DNA from: Myxococcales bacterium
Lineage (GTDB): Bacteria > Myxococcota_A > Bradymonadia > UBA4248
DNA: 6,503 nucleotides
Assembly (NCBI GenBank): GCA_004554395.1
Contig: SFMP01000065.1
Span: 1-6,503 of the forward strand
Reading direction: 5' to 3'
The position numbers were made by a program, and so were the translations under genes. Below the pieces are notes generated by a model. That model searched no databases, was not told the DNA's origin, and was given only the letters and a program-made list of their open reading frames with translations. Of this stretch, positions 1 to 6,291 are shown piece after piece. Numbering within the stretch: position 1 is the stretch's first letter; each line of letters starts with the position of its first letter.

Positions 1-2
1 CA

Positions 3-1490
3 AATGTTATCGATTTGTCGAATCCCAATTATGAGGCATGCCTTGATCTCATTCAAAGTGTCGACGCATCTCTAAAAACATATCATTCTGAACACAATTC
101 TAAGCATACCGATGACAATAAAATTAAAGAATATAATACGTCATGTGAAGATTATTTTAAGGGAATAGCTAAAATACCCCAAGTATATACATCGGTCAAT
201 GCCATCCAATCAACAGATGTTATAGAACAAGGTGGTAACACGTATCATCCAGCGAAAGTTTATAAGTCGTATTCGGATTGTCAAAGCGTTTTTTCGCCCT
301 ATATTGTTGCAAAAACAAGTCAGGAAGATGACAATAGGTTAGCGCTTGCATCGTCATTCTGGGCGTGTATGAATAGTGCAACGTCGTCTATTTCGTGCAA
401 AGAGGCAACGAATGAATTTGTATATCCGAATATTTTTGTTTTCGATCATTATGTCGCATCGACGATGAACGAAGATCGATCGCACACGACGTATAACACG
501 AATATCATTGCAACTGGCTATTTTAATTATATCGTTGCCGCCGAGAAAGATGTCGCGCCCGATTTGGGGATCATCAATTCGGGAACGATGCGAGAGGGTG
601 ACTTTAGATCACTCAATGCCCAAAACCTCGCACAAACCGTGCCCTTCGAGAATAAATTGCAGTACATCTCTGTGCCCATGACCGCACTCGTGCCGATCAT
701 TGAAAAAGCACTCGCCAAAGGACTCAGCGAGGCAAACTCCGATTTCGGCGGCTTCCCATCGGTCACTCGCATGGTCATCGCCTATAAAGATAATGGTGTC
801 AATGATGCCGATAAGAACGATAAGAACGATACTACACCCCAAGCCAATGTCGAAATTACAGAAATATGGAAGACAGATCAATATGGCGTCTTCACCGATT
901 TACTCTATCTTCGCGATGCAGATCAGAGCTTTTTTGCAAAGTATAAAGTGAATGGGACTTCGATAGAGGCAGAATTTGATTCGGTGCCATGGCTTTGCAA
1001 TATCGGGGGGGAACTGACTGCATGCCAAGATAATATCTATACGTTTTCGAAGATCGAAAAAATCAATGAATCCGATGAAACGAAGAATCTGGTGAAAGGG
1101 TATTATAATAATGGGTCGTTTAACGTTTTGACGCACTCGTTTTTGATGAGAGGTGGCGATGGATATCGCGCGTATTTCGGGCAGAGTCTGAACGATGTGA
1201 ATGATTGTGAACAGAGTTTGCGACCTGCAATATTTAGTTATTATAGCGGTTCGAAGGGATCATTTAGCGATAATGGAATCGTAGATGTTGATTCCGTATG
1301 TGCTGGCGTTAATGATTATGAAACGTACGATGGACTCTCGCCTGAAAAACTCAATTGCATTCTCTACCTCAACCATTTCTATAGGGTCGGTGGTCCTAAT
1401 GAAAGCCCAAAAACGCGTTGGATCGACGACACATCAGATGCCGTTAGGGGAGAACTCAATAGCATGTGTTTGCCTGATAGTTTTGATTAA
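3..1490 (+). CDS. 5'-nucleotidase/UshA-family secreted metallophosphatase, C-terminal part (5' truncated by window edge)
   Basis: The frame is open to the left edge, so the first codons here are internal; the TTG at 15 is not a supported start. Numbering from that TTG (491 residues), the C-terminal substrate-binding domain of 5'-nucleotidases is recognisable: NSGTMR at 188-193 (the N-G-x-x-R motif), PFENKL at 210-215, a GGFPS-type turn at 245-249, and HSFLMRGGDGY at 374-384, matching the family's tNdFlaxGGDGY substrate-pocket motif. Family members hydrolyse nucleotides or related phosphate esters outside the cytoplasm using an N-terminal metallophosphoesterase domain, which would lie left of this window. 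Eleven Cys residues in this part fit an exported, disulfide-bonded protein. Odd points are a degenerate LGNxxAD region (about 163-176) and about 115 residues between the GGFPS and GGDGY motifs, longer than usual. The first ~150 residues have no family I recognise. The TonB receptor gene follows after 44 nt. The exact substrate is unknown. Confidence 0.72.
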   Translation, partial: NVIDLSNPNYEACLDLIQSVDASLKTYHSEHNSKHTDDNKIKEYNTSCEDYFKGIAKIPQVYTSVNAIQSTDVIEQGGNTYHPAKVYKSYSDCQSVFSPYIVAKTSQEDDNRLALASSFWACMNSATSSISCKEATNEFVYPNIFVFDHYVASTMNEDRSHTTYNTNIIATGYFNYIVAAEKDVAPDLGIINSGTMREGDFRSLNAQNLAQTVPFENKLQYISVPMTALVPIIEKALAKGLSEANSDFGGFPSVTRMVIAYKDNGVNDADKNDKNDTTPQANVEITEIWKTDQYGVFTDLLYLRDADQSFFAKYKVNGTSIEAEFDSVPWLCNIGGELTACQDNIYTFSKIEKINESDETKNLVKGYYNNGSFNVLTHSFLMRGGDGYRAYFGQSLNDVNDCEQSLRPAIFSYYSGSKGSFSDNGIVDVDSVCAGVNDYETYDGLSPEKLNCILYLNHFYRVGGPNESPKTRWIDDTSDAVRGELNSMCLPDSFD

Positions 1491-1523
1491 TCGCCGTTGC
1501 GCATGGATTCTCGTTTTAAGATT

Positions 1524-1527
1524 GAGG
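1524..1527 (+). promoter_or_regulatory. Ribosome binding site deciding the TonB receptor start
   Basis: GAGG lies only 1 nt before the first ATG (1529) but 7 nt before the second in-frame ATG (1535). Normal Shine-Dalgarno spacing therefore favours 1535. No promoter-like sequence is obvious in the 44-nt gap after the nucleotidase stop, which supports co-transcription. Confidence 0.55.
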
Positions 1528-1534
1528 TATGCTC

Positions 1535-3922
1535 ATGAATCATGGACGCATTTCAAAGATAATTCGCACCGTCGATCGCTTGTCTTTTGGGGCTGTGCCG
1601 TGGCTTTGCCGGCGAGCACGCGTCGTATTTGGGCTTTGCACTGCGGCTTTGTTTTGTTCACCAGCGGCGCAAGCTCAGATTGGTCCCGATTTGCGGCCGC
1701 CTGGGCTCGATCCCGATTTTCCACTGACGCATTATTCGTCCGACTTGAAACACGCGAGCGACCAATTGCGTCAAGGCTGGGATCTCAACGCTTCCGATAT
1801 CGTATTCTCGGCGGCTAAGAAGCGCCAGCTCATCAGCGAGGCGCCGTCGACGATTCACGTCATTACCGATCGCGATATCGCAATTCATGGTTGGCGTTCG
1901 ATCGCCGAAGTCTTGCGCCACGTTGCCGGTGTCCAAACTCTCACGACGCTATCCCAGTTTCAATCGGTGATGATTCGCGGGCTCGTCGGAACCGAAGACA
2001 ATAACTCGCGCATTTTATGGTTACAAAACGGTGTGCCAATGAACGATGTCCGCGATTCGGGGATTTGGCTCGACGAAACGTACCCAGTCGAGCTCATCAA
2101 GCGCATCGAAGTCGTCTTGGGCCCTGGGTCGGCTCTCTACGGATCGGGGGCTTTCCAAGGGGTCATCAACATCTTTACGAAAGATCCTGCCGATATCAAT
2201 CGCTATGGCGAATATCGCGTCGTCATGCAAAACAATCTCTCGTTCAAAGCATCGGCGATTGCCGCCTACGAGGCCGACGACAATTTTTGGGGCATACTCG
2301 CTCATGCCTCGGCAAATACGACGAATGGCCCTGGGCTCGTCGGCGATTACGTCTATACAAACTATGCAATGGACGAGGCCGTCAATGCCACGGGTAAAGA
2401 TTCATCGAAATTCAATAAATTCCGATATCAGAATATCGACGCTTCATCGCAAAAGTTTTGGTACAACGTCAATTTCAAACTTCACATTGCCGATCTCAAA
2501 TGGACGCTCGGGTTTTCGGATATTTATGCCCAAAACGACGGATCTGAAATCGTTCCAGGCGTTTCATATAAAGTTCCCGAGCACGACTATAACGACACCA
2601 ATATTGCGGCAGAAAGAGATAAGACGTTGAAATTGAGTCGAAAGACGCATTTCAATCGCCGCGAGTTTTATAATGACTTCGTATACGATACGCAACTCGT
2701 CGATTCGCTGTCGTTTTTGGCAGTCTTGTCGTATCGATTTAGCCAATATCAAGATAAGCTCATCGACAATACGAAATCGGTCACGTCGAACGACGAGACT
2801 TATCAACATAAATTATATGCATTGGCGCAATTCGACTGGCAAATCTACGAAAACAATGCCCTAACAGCTGGTCTCGTCTTTGAATATCAACACATTACTG
2901 CCGACGACTTTATCAAGGGCAATCCACTCTTGACGGCTGGCGACAAATTCGTCGTTTCGGGGGCACTCAATGCACAGAAACTCGCCCATGTCACGCCTTC
3001 GATATTTCTCCAAGACGAACAGCGGTTTTGGGACAATCGAATCATCCTCACGGCTGGAGCGCGTTTCGATGCTTATCGCGTCTATCTCGACGACGAGTAT
3101 AGCCCCGATTATGCGCCATCGTGGCGATTCTCGTTTTTGGCCAAATGGACCGATTGGATGAATATGCGTCTGTCGTATGGATATGCCTTTAAGGAACCAT
3201 CGCTTTATCAATTGTATATCTATTCCGATGAATACGTCGGCAATGCTCGATTGAACCCCGAAACGTCGCATAACGTCGAACTCTCGTTCTTGTTCTCGCC
3301 GCTCTATTCGATGAGGATTCGACTCGGTGGGTTTGTGACGTTTATGGATAACCTCATCATCATGCAATATGCCGACAACGTGACGACGAAATCGGGCAAT
3401 CACGGCGGTTATACGCCAAAACAAGAAGGTTCAAAGGCGACGATTGGTGGGTTTGAGCTATCGTTTGACTATGAAATCAATCCGCAATGGACGATATATT
3501 CGAACTATAACTTTTTATACAGTTATCGCGATTACGATCTCAACCTCAAAACAGATGCGTCGTCGTCGAAGATCGACGAACACCTCGTGCCCGACGATGC
3601 CATGCATCGTGCGAAGTTGGGCACGACGTATGCGACGGATTCGTTTGTCGCCGATTTGGCCTTCTTCCTCGTCGGTGGGTCGCCGAAATCGGAATCGATA
3701 CAACAGCGCAACTATTGGCAGACGCCTTTCTATGCCATCGTCCAGCCGCAAGTGACTGTCGCATTGCCAGCTAATCTCGGCCTCATGTTGAGCGGGTCTT
3801 ATGCGTTTTCGGAGGGCATGACGAAATCGCCGACGTATCGCTATTATTACGAACGTGAGGGCATTCCCGTTGCGCGCTATTCGGTATCTCTCTCGTTGCA
3901 ATATCCGTTCAGGAAACTCTAA
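1535..3922 (+). CDS. TonB-dependent outer-membrane receptor
   Basis: This 795-residue protein has the full layout of a TonB-dependent receptor, which imports scarce ligands (siderophores, cobalamin, metals, sugars) across the outer membrane using ExbBD-TonB energy. Numbered from the ATG at 1535, a long signal peptide ends at AAQA|Q (about 47/48) with a basic RRAR before the hydrophobic stretch. A Pro-rich linker follows, then a TonB-box-like SDIVFSA (about 87-93). The plug domain runs about 100-216, with EAPSTIHVIT, the MIRG motif and the signature EVVLGPGSALYGSGAFQG. The rest is aromatic-rich beta-barrel strands ending in SVSLSLQYPFRKL. No carboxypeptidase-like N-terminal domain is present, so it is not SusC-like. 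The ATG at 1529 is 6 nt upstream but badly spaced from the RBS. The C-terminus ends in Leu rather than the usual aromatic residue. The upstream 5'-nucleotidase suggests, without proof, a phosphate- or nucleotide-related ligand. The last ~60 codons are duplicated as a relic at 5907-6104. Confidence 0.93.
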   Translation: MNHGRISKIIRTVDRLSFGAVPWLCRRARVVFGLCTAALFCSPAAQAQIGPDLRPPGLDPDFPLTHYSSDLKHASDQLRQGWDLNASDIVFSAAKKRQLISEAPSTIHVITDRDIAIHGWRSIAEVLRHVAGVQTLTTLSQFQSVMIRGLVGTEDNNSRILWLQNGVPMNDVRDSGIWLDETYPVELIKRIEVVLGPGSALYGSGAFQGVINIFTKDPADINRYGEYRVVMQNNLSFKASAIAAYEADDNFWGILAHASANTTNGPGLVGDYVYTNYAMDEAVNATGKDSSKFNKFRYQNIDASSQKFWYNVNFKLHIADLKWTLGFSDIYAQNDGSEIVPGVSYKVPEHDYNDTNIAAERDKTLKLSRKTHFNRREFYNDFVYDTQLVDSLSFLAVLSYRFSQYQDKLIDNTKSVTSNDETYQHKLYALAQFDWQIYENNALTAGLVFEYQHITADDFIKGNPLLTAGDKFVVSGALNAQKLAHVTPSIFLQDEQRFWDNRIILTAGARFDAYRVYLDDEYSPDYAPSWRFSFLAKWTDWMNMRLSYGYAFKEPSLYQLYIYSDEYVGNARLNPETSHNVELSFLFSPLYSMRIRLGGFVTFMDNLIIMQYADNVTTKSGNHGGYTPKQEGSKATIGGFELSFDYEINPQWTIYSNYNFLYSYRDYDLNLKTDASSSKIDEHLVPDDAMHRAKLGTTYATDSFVADLAFFLVGGSPKSESIQQRNYWQTPFYAIVQPQVTVALPANLGLMLSGSYAFSEGMTKSPTYRYYYEREGIPVARYSVSLSLQYPFRKL
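3728..3913 (+). repeat. Direct repeat, left copy (3' end of the TonB receptor gene)
   Basis: This segment aligns without gaps to 5907-6092 at a constant offset of 2179 bases, with about 18 mismatches (about 90% identity by eye). It is the intact coding copy. The two copies face the same way and enclose the Cys-rich lipoprotein gene with its promoter and terminator. Confidence 0.85.
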
Positions 3923-3987
3923 ACAATGGGCCTTTTACTCAAATTCTCCCTGGGTGACCCAAATATTATAACACTGCGGCATCACAC

Positions 3988-4027
3988 AAAAAAGAAGCCG
4001 GGCGTATGGCGAATGCCATAGCCCGGC
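3988..4027 (-). terminator. Rho-independent terminator of the Cys-rich lipoprotein gene
   Basis: GCCGGGC (3997-4003) pairs with GCCCGGC (4021-4027). Inside it, TATGGC (4005-4010) pairs with GCCATA (4015-4020) around a GAAT loop (plus-strand reading), with G4004 bulged. On the minus strand the stem is followed by TTCTTTTTTG (complement of 3987-3996), the expected U-tract. It starts 54 nt after the lipoprotein stop. There is no T-tract in the plus direction, so it should act mainly on the minus-strand transcript. Confidence 0.85.
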
Positions 4028-4040
4028 TCGGCAAACCGTA

Positions 4041-4059
4041 TCGCGCCCGACGGGCGCGA
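4041..4059. other. Perfect GC-rich hairpin in the convergent gap
   Basis: TCGCGCCC (4041-4048) and GGGCGCGA (4052-4059) form an 8-bp perfect stem with a 3-nt loop. It sits between the lipoprotein stop (4082) and its terminator, in the 3' UTR of that mRNA. It has no T-tract, so it is not a classical terminator by itself. It could protect the mRNA 3' end or pause RNA polymerase running rightward out of the receptor gene. Confidence 0.6.
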
Positions 4060-4081
4060 CACGAGAGCGATATAAGCGGCA

Positions 4082-5761
4082 TTATTTGAGCCTGCAGTTG
4101 GTATAATCATACCCAGTGCAATTGGAAAGACAGCCGAGCGTGCCTGTATATTCGCTGCCGAGCAGTTTCGCACACGTCTTGCCGTTCAAGTCCGTGCCAT
4201 CGCAGACTTCGTGATAACGTGCTGTGCCATTCGTGCCATTCTCGGTCTTGTTGTTGCCGCAAGCGGGCGACTGCGTGCACAGCGAATAGGAGAATTTGCA
4301 TCGCTCAGTGCATAGCACCGTCCCTGTCGATCCAGGCCCCATCGCCCCCGCGCACGATTGCGCATAGGACACGAACACGCTCGGATCGCAGTCTTCGCCC
4401 TCATCCCATTTGCCGTTGCCGCATGTCGGCGGAATAGTGCATGAGTCATCTTCCCATCGGCAGACGCTGTTGCACACACGGTTGCCGGTGCTGCCAGGAT
4501 AATAGGACGAGCAGAGAAACTTGCTTTCATCCTCGAGGTTAGGATCGCATCTCTCGTTGCCGTTGACCTTGCCATTGCCACAGTTGGAGGGCGGTGTACA
4601 GCTCGATTTGTCGGTATGCAAACAGGTGTTATCGCATTTGAGCGTGCCCGTCGAACCTGGTCCGAAAATCGACTGGCAGGTATAGCCATTGCGGATCACA
4701 CCGCCATCGCAGAATTCCCCGTCATCCAGAGAACCATTGCCACACTTGCGCTCCGGACAGTCAAGCACAATCTGGCAAGTGTCCGAGCAGGACACCTTTG
4801 CAGATGAAGACATCTGATAGCCAAAAAGCTTGCAGACCTTTTCTGCGCCCATGCCTGTGTAGTACCCTAGGTTATTATCATCGCAGGTCTCCCCGAGCTC
4901 AATACGGCCATTGCCGCATGTGCTGGCGCAAGCCGCGCTGTGTTCGAGCTTGCACGTCGAACTGCAGCAGTCGCCATCTGCTGTGTTGCCGTCATCGCAT
5001 TCCTCGCCGAAATCGAGCACGCCATTGCCGCACACCTCGAGCTTGCATGCCTTCGAGCAACCGTCGCCGTCCTTCACATTGCCGTCGTCGCATTCCTCCC
5101 AAGTCTCGACTTTTCCATTGCCACATATCGCAGTTTCGGGCGGGATGCACTTGCATGCGCGCTCATCGACCTTGCATTGATCCGTGCATGTGAACGCCCC
5201 AGAATAGTTCATGCCTGCTTCCGCGCACTTGATGTGGCATGTATAGCCGCCGAAATTATTCGTGTCGCACTGTTCCCCGGAATCGATCACGCCATTGCCG
5301 CAGACCGGCTCATAAGGTTGAGCCTGCGCGCAACCGGTTAGATCGATCGTGCAATCAGAGTTGCACAGGAGCTGTCCGGATGTGCCAGGCCTCAATGACG
5401 CACAAGTCGCCGAGCCAAAATCCGTTTTATCGCACTGTTCCCCGGCTTCCAATATTCCATTGCCACACTGCCTCGTCTCAGGCTTCGGACAGACGCAAAG
5501 AGACGTATCGATCTTGCACGAGCTGCACATCAAATACCCGGTGCAACCCTGCCCCAAGACGGTCGCGCACGTAGCGGCCGCAAAATTCATACCGTCGCAC
5601 TGCTCCCCAAGCTCGATAATTCCGTTGCCGCAGTACTCGCTTTTATGATCGCAATCTGTACAGCCACAGTCCGACCTATCACAATCCTTACCGCAATCAA
5701 TCTCGCATGCCGTCAGCATACAGCCAGATAAAACACATAACGCTATCGCCAGTTTTCTCAT
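4082..5761 (-). CDS. Cys-rich repeat lipoprotein with ten CGNG modules (Myxococcota disulfide-repeat / DUF4215-like)
   Basis: This 559-residue protein is predicted to be exported and lipid-anchored. MRKLAIALCVLSGCMLTAC is a type II signal peptide with lipobox LTAC, lipidated Cys about 19 (LSGC at 11-14 is an alternative). From Cys19 on there are 68 Cys, about one in eight residues. Ten modules start at Cys 44, 99, 154, 213, 244, 282, 340, 394, 447 and 501, each opening CGNGxxxxGExCD or a variant. Modules 4 and 5 are short, four- or five-Cys DUF4215-like units (ECDDGN..DGDGCS..C); most others are six-Cys units with TC...GxxxTGxxxC...C...C. Module 10 is divergent (CGNN, then an NGTNGT insertion). 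Such repeats are taken to form disulfide-stapled surface domains; the role is not known. The start at 5761 is set by GGAGG 5 nt upstream and the lipobox, although the frame stays open to 5896. It has its own promoter and terminator and faces the receptor gene convergently. Confidence 0.88.
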   Translation of the reverse strand: MRKLAIALCVLSGCMLTACEIDCGKDCDRSDCGCTDCDHKSEYCGNGIIELGEQCDGMNFAAATCATVLGQGCTGYLMCSSCKIDTSLCVCPKPETRQCGNGILEAGEQCDKTDFGSATCASLRPGTSGQLLCNSDCTIDLTGCAQAQPYEPVCGNGVIDSGEQCDTNNFGGYTCHIKCAEAGMNYSGAFTCTDQCKVDERACKCIPPETAICGNGKVETWEECDDGNVKDGDGCSKACKLEVCGNGVLDFGEECDDGNTADGDCCSSTCKLEHSAACASTCGNGRIELGETCDDNNLGYYTGMGAEKVCKLFGYQMSSSAKVSCSDTCQIVLDCPERKCGNGSLDDGEFCDGGVIRNGYTCQSIFGPGSTGTLKCDNTCLHTDKSSCTPPSNCGNGKVNGNERCDPNLEDESKFLCSSYYPGSTGNRVCNSVCRWEDDSCTIPPTCGNGKWDEGEDCDPSVFVSYAQSCAGAMGPGSTGTVLCTERCKFSYSLCTQSPACGNNKTENGTNGTARYHEVCDGTDLNGKTCAKLLGSEYTGTLGCLSNCTGYDYTNCRLK

Positions 5762-5766
5762 ATTTT

Positions 5767-5771
5767 CCTCC
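5767..5771 (-). promoter_or_regulatory. Ribosome binding site of the Cys-rich lipoprotein gene
   Basis: On the minus strand GGAGG is followed by 5 nt (AAAAT) and the ATG at 5761. This fixes the start just before the lipoprotein signal peptide and rejects the upstream in-frame ATG at 5896. Confidence 0.85.
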
Positions 5772-5776
5772 GAATT

Positions 5777-5818
5777 TTCGAACTCATGTGCAACATCTTC
5801 GAATCCATGAGCAACATC
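5777..5818. repeat. Tandem 21-bp repeat (two copies) in the lipoprotein 5' leader
   Basis: Units 5777-5797 and 5798-5818 abut exactly. Each begins TTCGAA and ends CAACATC (plus strand), and they match at 18 of 21 positions. They lie between the predicted transcription start (about 5839) and the RBS, so they are transcribed but untranslated. A role as an operator or leader element is possible but not shown. Confidence 0.75.
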
Positions 5819-5845
5819 ATGGACCTGCCATCCCTGAAGAATTCG

Positions 5846-5875
5846 TTTATAATTCTTTATCATTGGGAGCGTCAA
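5846..5875 (-). promoter_or_regulatory. Sigma70-like promoter for the Cys-rich lipoprotein gene
   Basis: Reading the minus strand, TTGACG (-35, complement of 5870-5875) is separated by 18 nt from TATAAA (-10, complement of 5846-5851); a 17-nt reading gives TTATAA. Transcription would start near 5839, leaving a leader of about 77 nt. The position overlaps the falsely extended reading frame to 5896, further evidence that translation begins at 5761. Confidence 0.65.
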
Positions 5876-5906
5876 GAAATATGTGTAAACGTACATGGTT
5901 ACCGCA

Positions 5907-6104
5907 TTCTATGCCATCGTCTAGCCGCAAGTGACTGTCGCATTGTTAGCCAATCTCGGCCTGATGTTGAGCGGTTCTTATGCGTTTTCGGAGGGAATGA
6001 CGAAATCGCCGACGTATCGCTATTATTACGAACGCGAGGAGATCCCCGTCGCGCGTAATTCGGTATCGCTATCGTTGCAGTATCCGTTTAGGAATGAACG
6101 ATAG
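5907..6104 (+). pseudogene. Relic of a second TonB-dependent receptor gene (last ~60 codons only)
   Basis: Codon by codon this matches the 3' end of the intact receptor gene (3728-3913) at a fixed offset of 2179, with no indels. The sixth codon, CAG in the intact gene, is TAG here (5922-5924), and nothing receptor-like precedes it, so it cannot be expressed as a receptor. Twelve mismatches are synonymous; besides the nonsense codon there are three missense changes (P to L, G to E, Y to N). The tail differs after PFR, reading NER then TAG at 6102-6104. Weak similarity may reach back to about 5892 (Y..T.F). It lies plus-strand, directly upstream of the divergent lipoprotein promoter. Confidence 0.88.
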
Positions 6105-6143
6105 TTTGAACGCGTAATGGCGATGTTGAATTGTTGGTCAATG

Positions 6144-6177
6144 CAAATAAGCATCAAATAATGCTTATTTGATGCTT
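6144..6177. other. Two overlapping, mutually exclusive hairpins
   Basis: Arms 6144-6154 and 6161-6171 give an 11-bp perfect stem with a 6-nt loop. Arms 6149-6161 and 6165-6177 give a 13-bp perfect stem with a 3-nt loop. They share bases, so only one can form at a time. The AT-rich stems lack a clear T-tract on either side. It may be a bidirectional terminator for the HsdR transcript, a protein-binding dyad, or a scar of a mobile element. Confidence 0.7.
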
Positions 6178-6226
6178 TGGTAGGATGCAGATACTCTAGC
6201 AAGCTTAAGACGGATTACCAACTCGG

Positions 6227-6291
6227 CGGCGTCTTGAGAACTGGCTTTTATAAGCACTTGTAGTTCTCAAGAGCCGACGAGGATGTCGGCT
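6227..6291. other. Paired hairpins downstream of hsdR
   Basis: The first hairpin pairs TCTTGAGAACT (6232-6242) with AGTTCTCAAGA (6262-6272), 11 bp perfect. CGGC (6227-6230) and GCCG (6273-6276) extend it past one bulged G. Its 19-nt loop holds a small inner stem, GCTT/AAGC (6244-6247, 6252-6255). The second pairs AGCCGAC (6272-6278) with GTCGGCT (6285-6291). They share bases 6272-6276 and so compete. The block lies 15 nt past the HsdR stop and may end or stabilise that transcript. Confidence 0.65.

Noticed and set aside
1285..1818. 177-codon plus-strand reading frame across the nucleotidase/receptor junction
   Set aside because: It overlaps the ends of two well-supported genes in another frame, has no family features and no RBS.
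2861..3424. 187-codon minus-strand reading frame inside the receptor gene
   Set aside because: Antisense shadow of the receptor coding sequence; low-complexity Arg/Ile-rich translation without motifs.
3951..3961. TGGGTGACCCA palindrome as a receptor terminator
   Set aside because: Only 5 bp per arm with a 1-nt centre and followed by AATATTATA, not a T-tract; too weak to call.
4798..5341. Plus-strand reading frames of 131-133 codons opposite the Cys-rich gene
   Set aside because: They arise from the repeated GCATTGCCG-type codons of the antisense modules and show no independent protein signature.
4100..5640. Regularly spaced repeats suggestive of a CRISPR-like array
   Set aside because: The recurring CCATTGCCGCA-type motif encodes the CGNG start of each protein module; spacing is variable and the frame is open throughout, so these are coding repeats.
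5762..5896. N-terminal extension of the Cys-rich protein from an ATG at 5896
   Set aside because: It would bury the signal peptide 45 residues in, it overlaps the promoter, and its DNA includes the 21-bp tandem repeat; the GGAGG-spaced ATG at 5761 is far better.
6165..6266. 34-codon minus-strand open stretch after hsdR
   Set aside because: The translation looks protein-like, but it begins right after a stop, has only a GTG near its start, no RBS, and overlaps both hairpin blocks. It could be a gene relic but cannot be supported.
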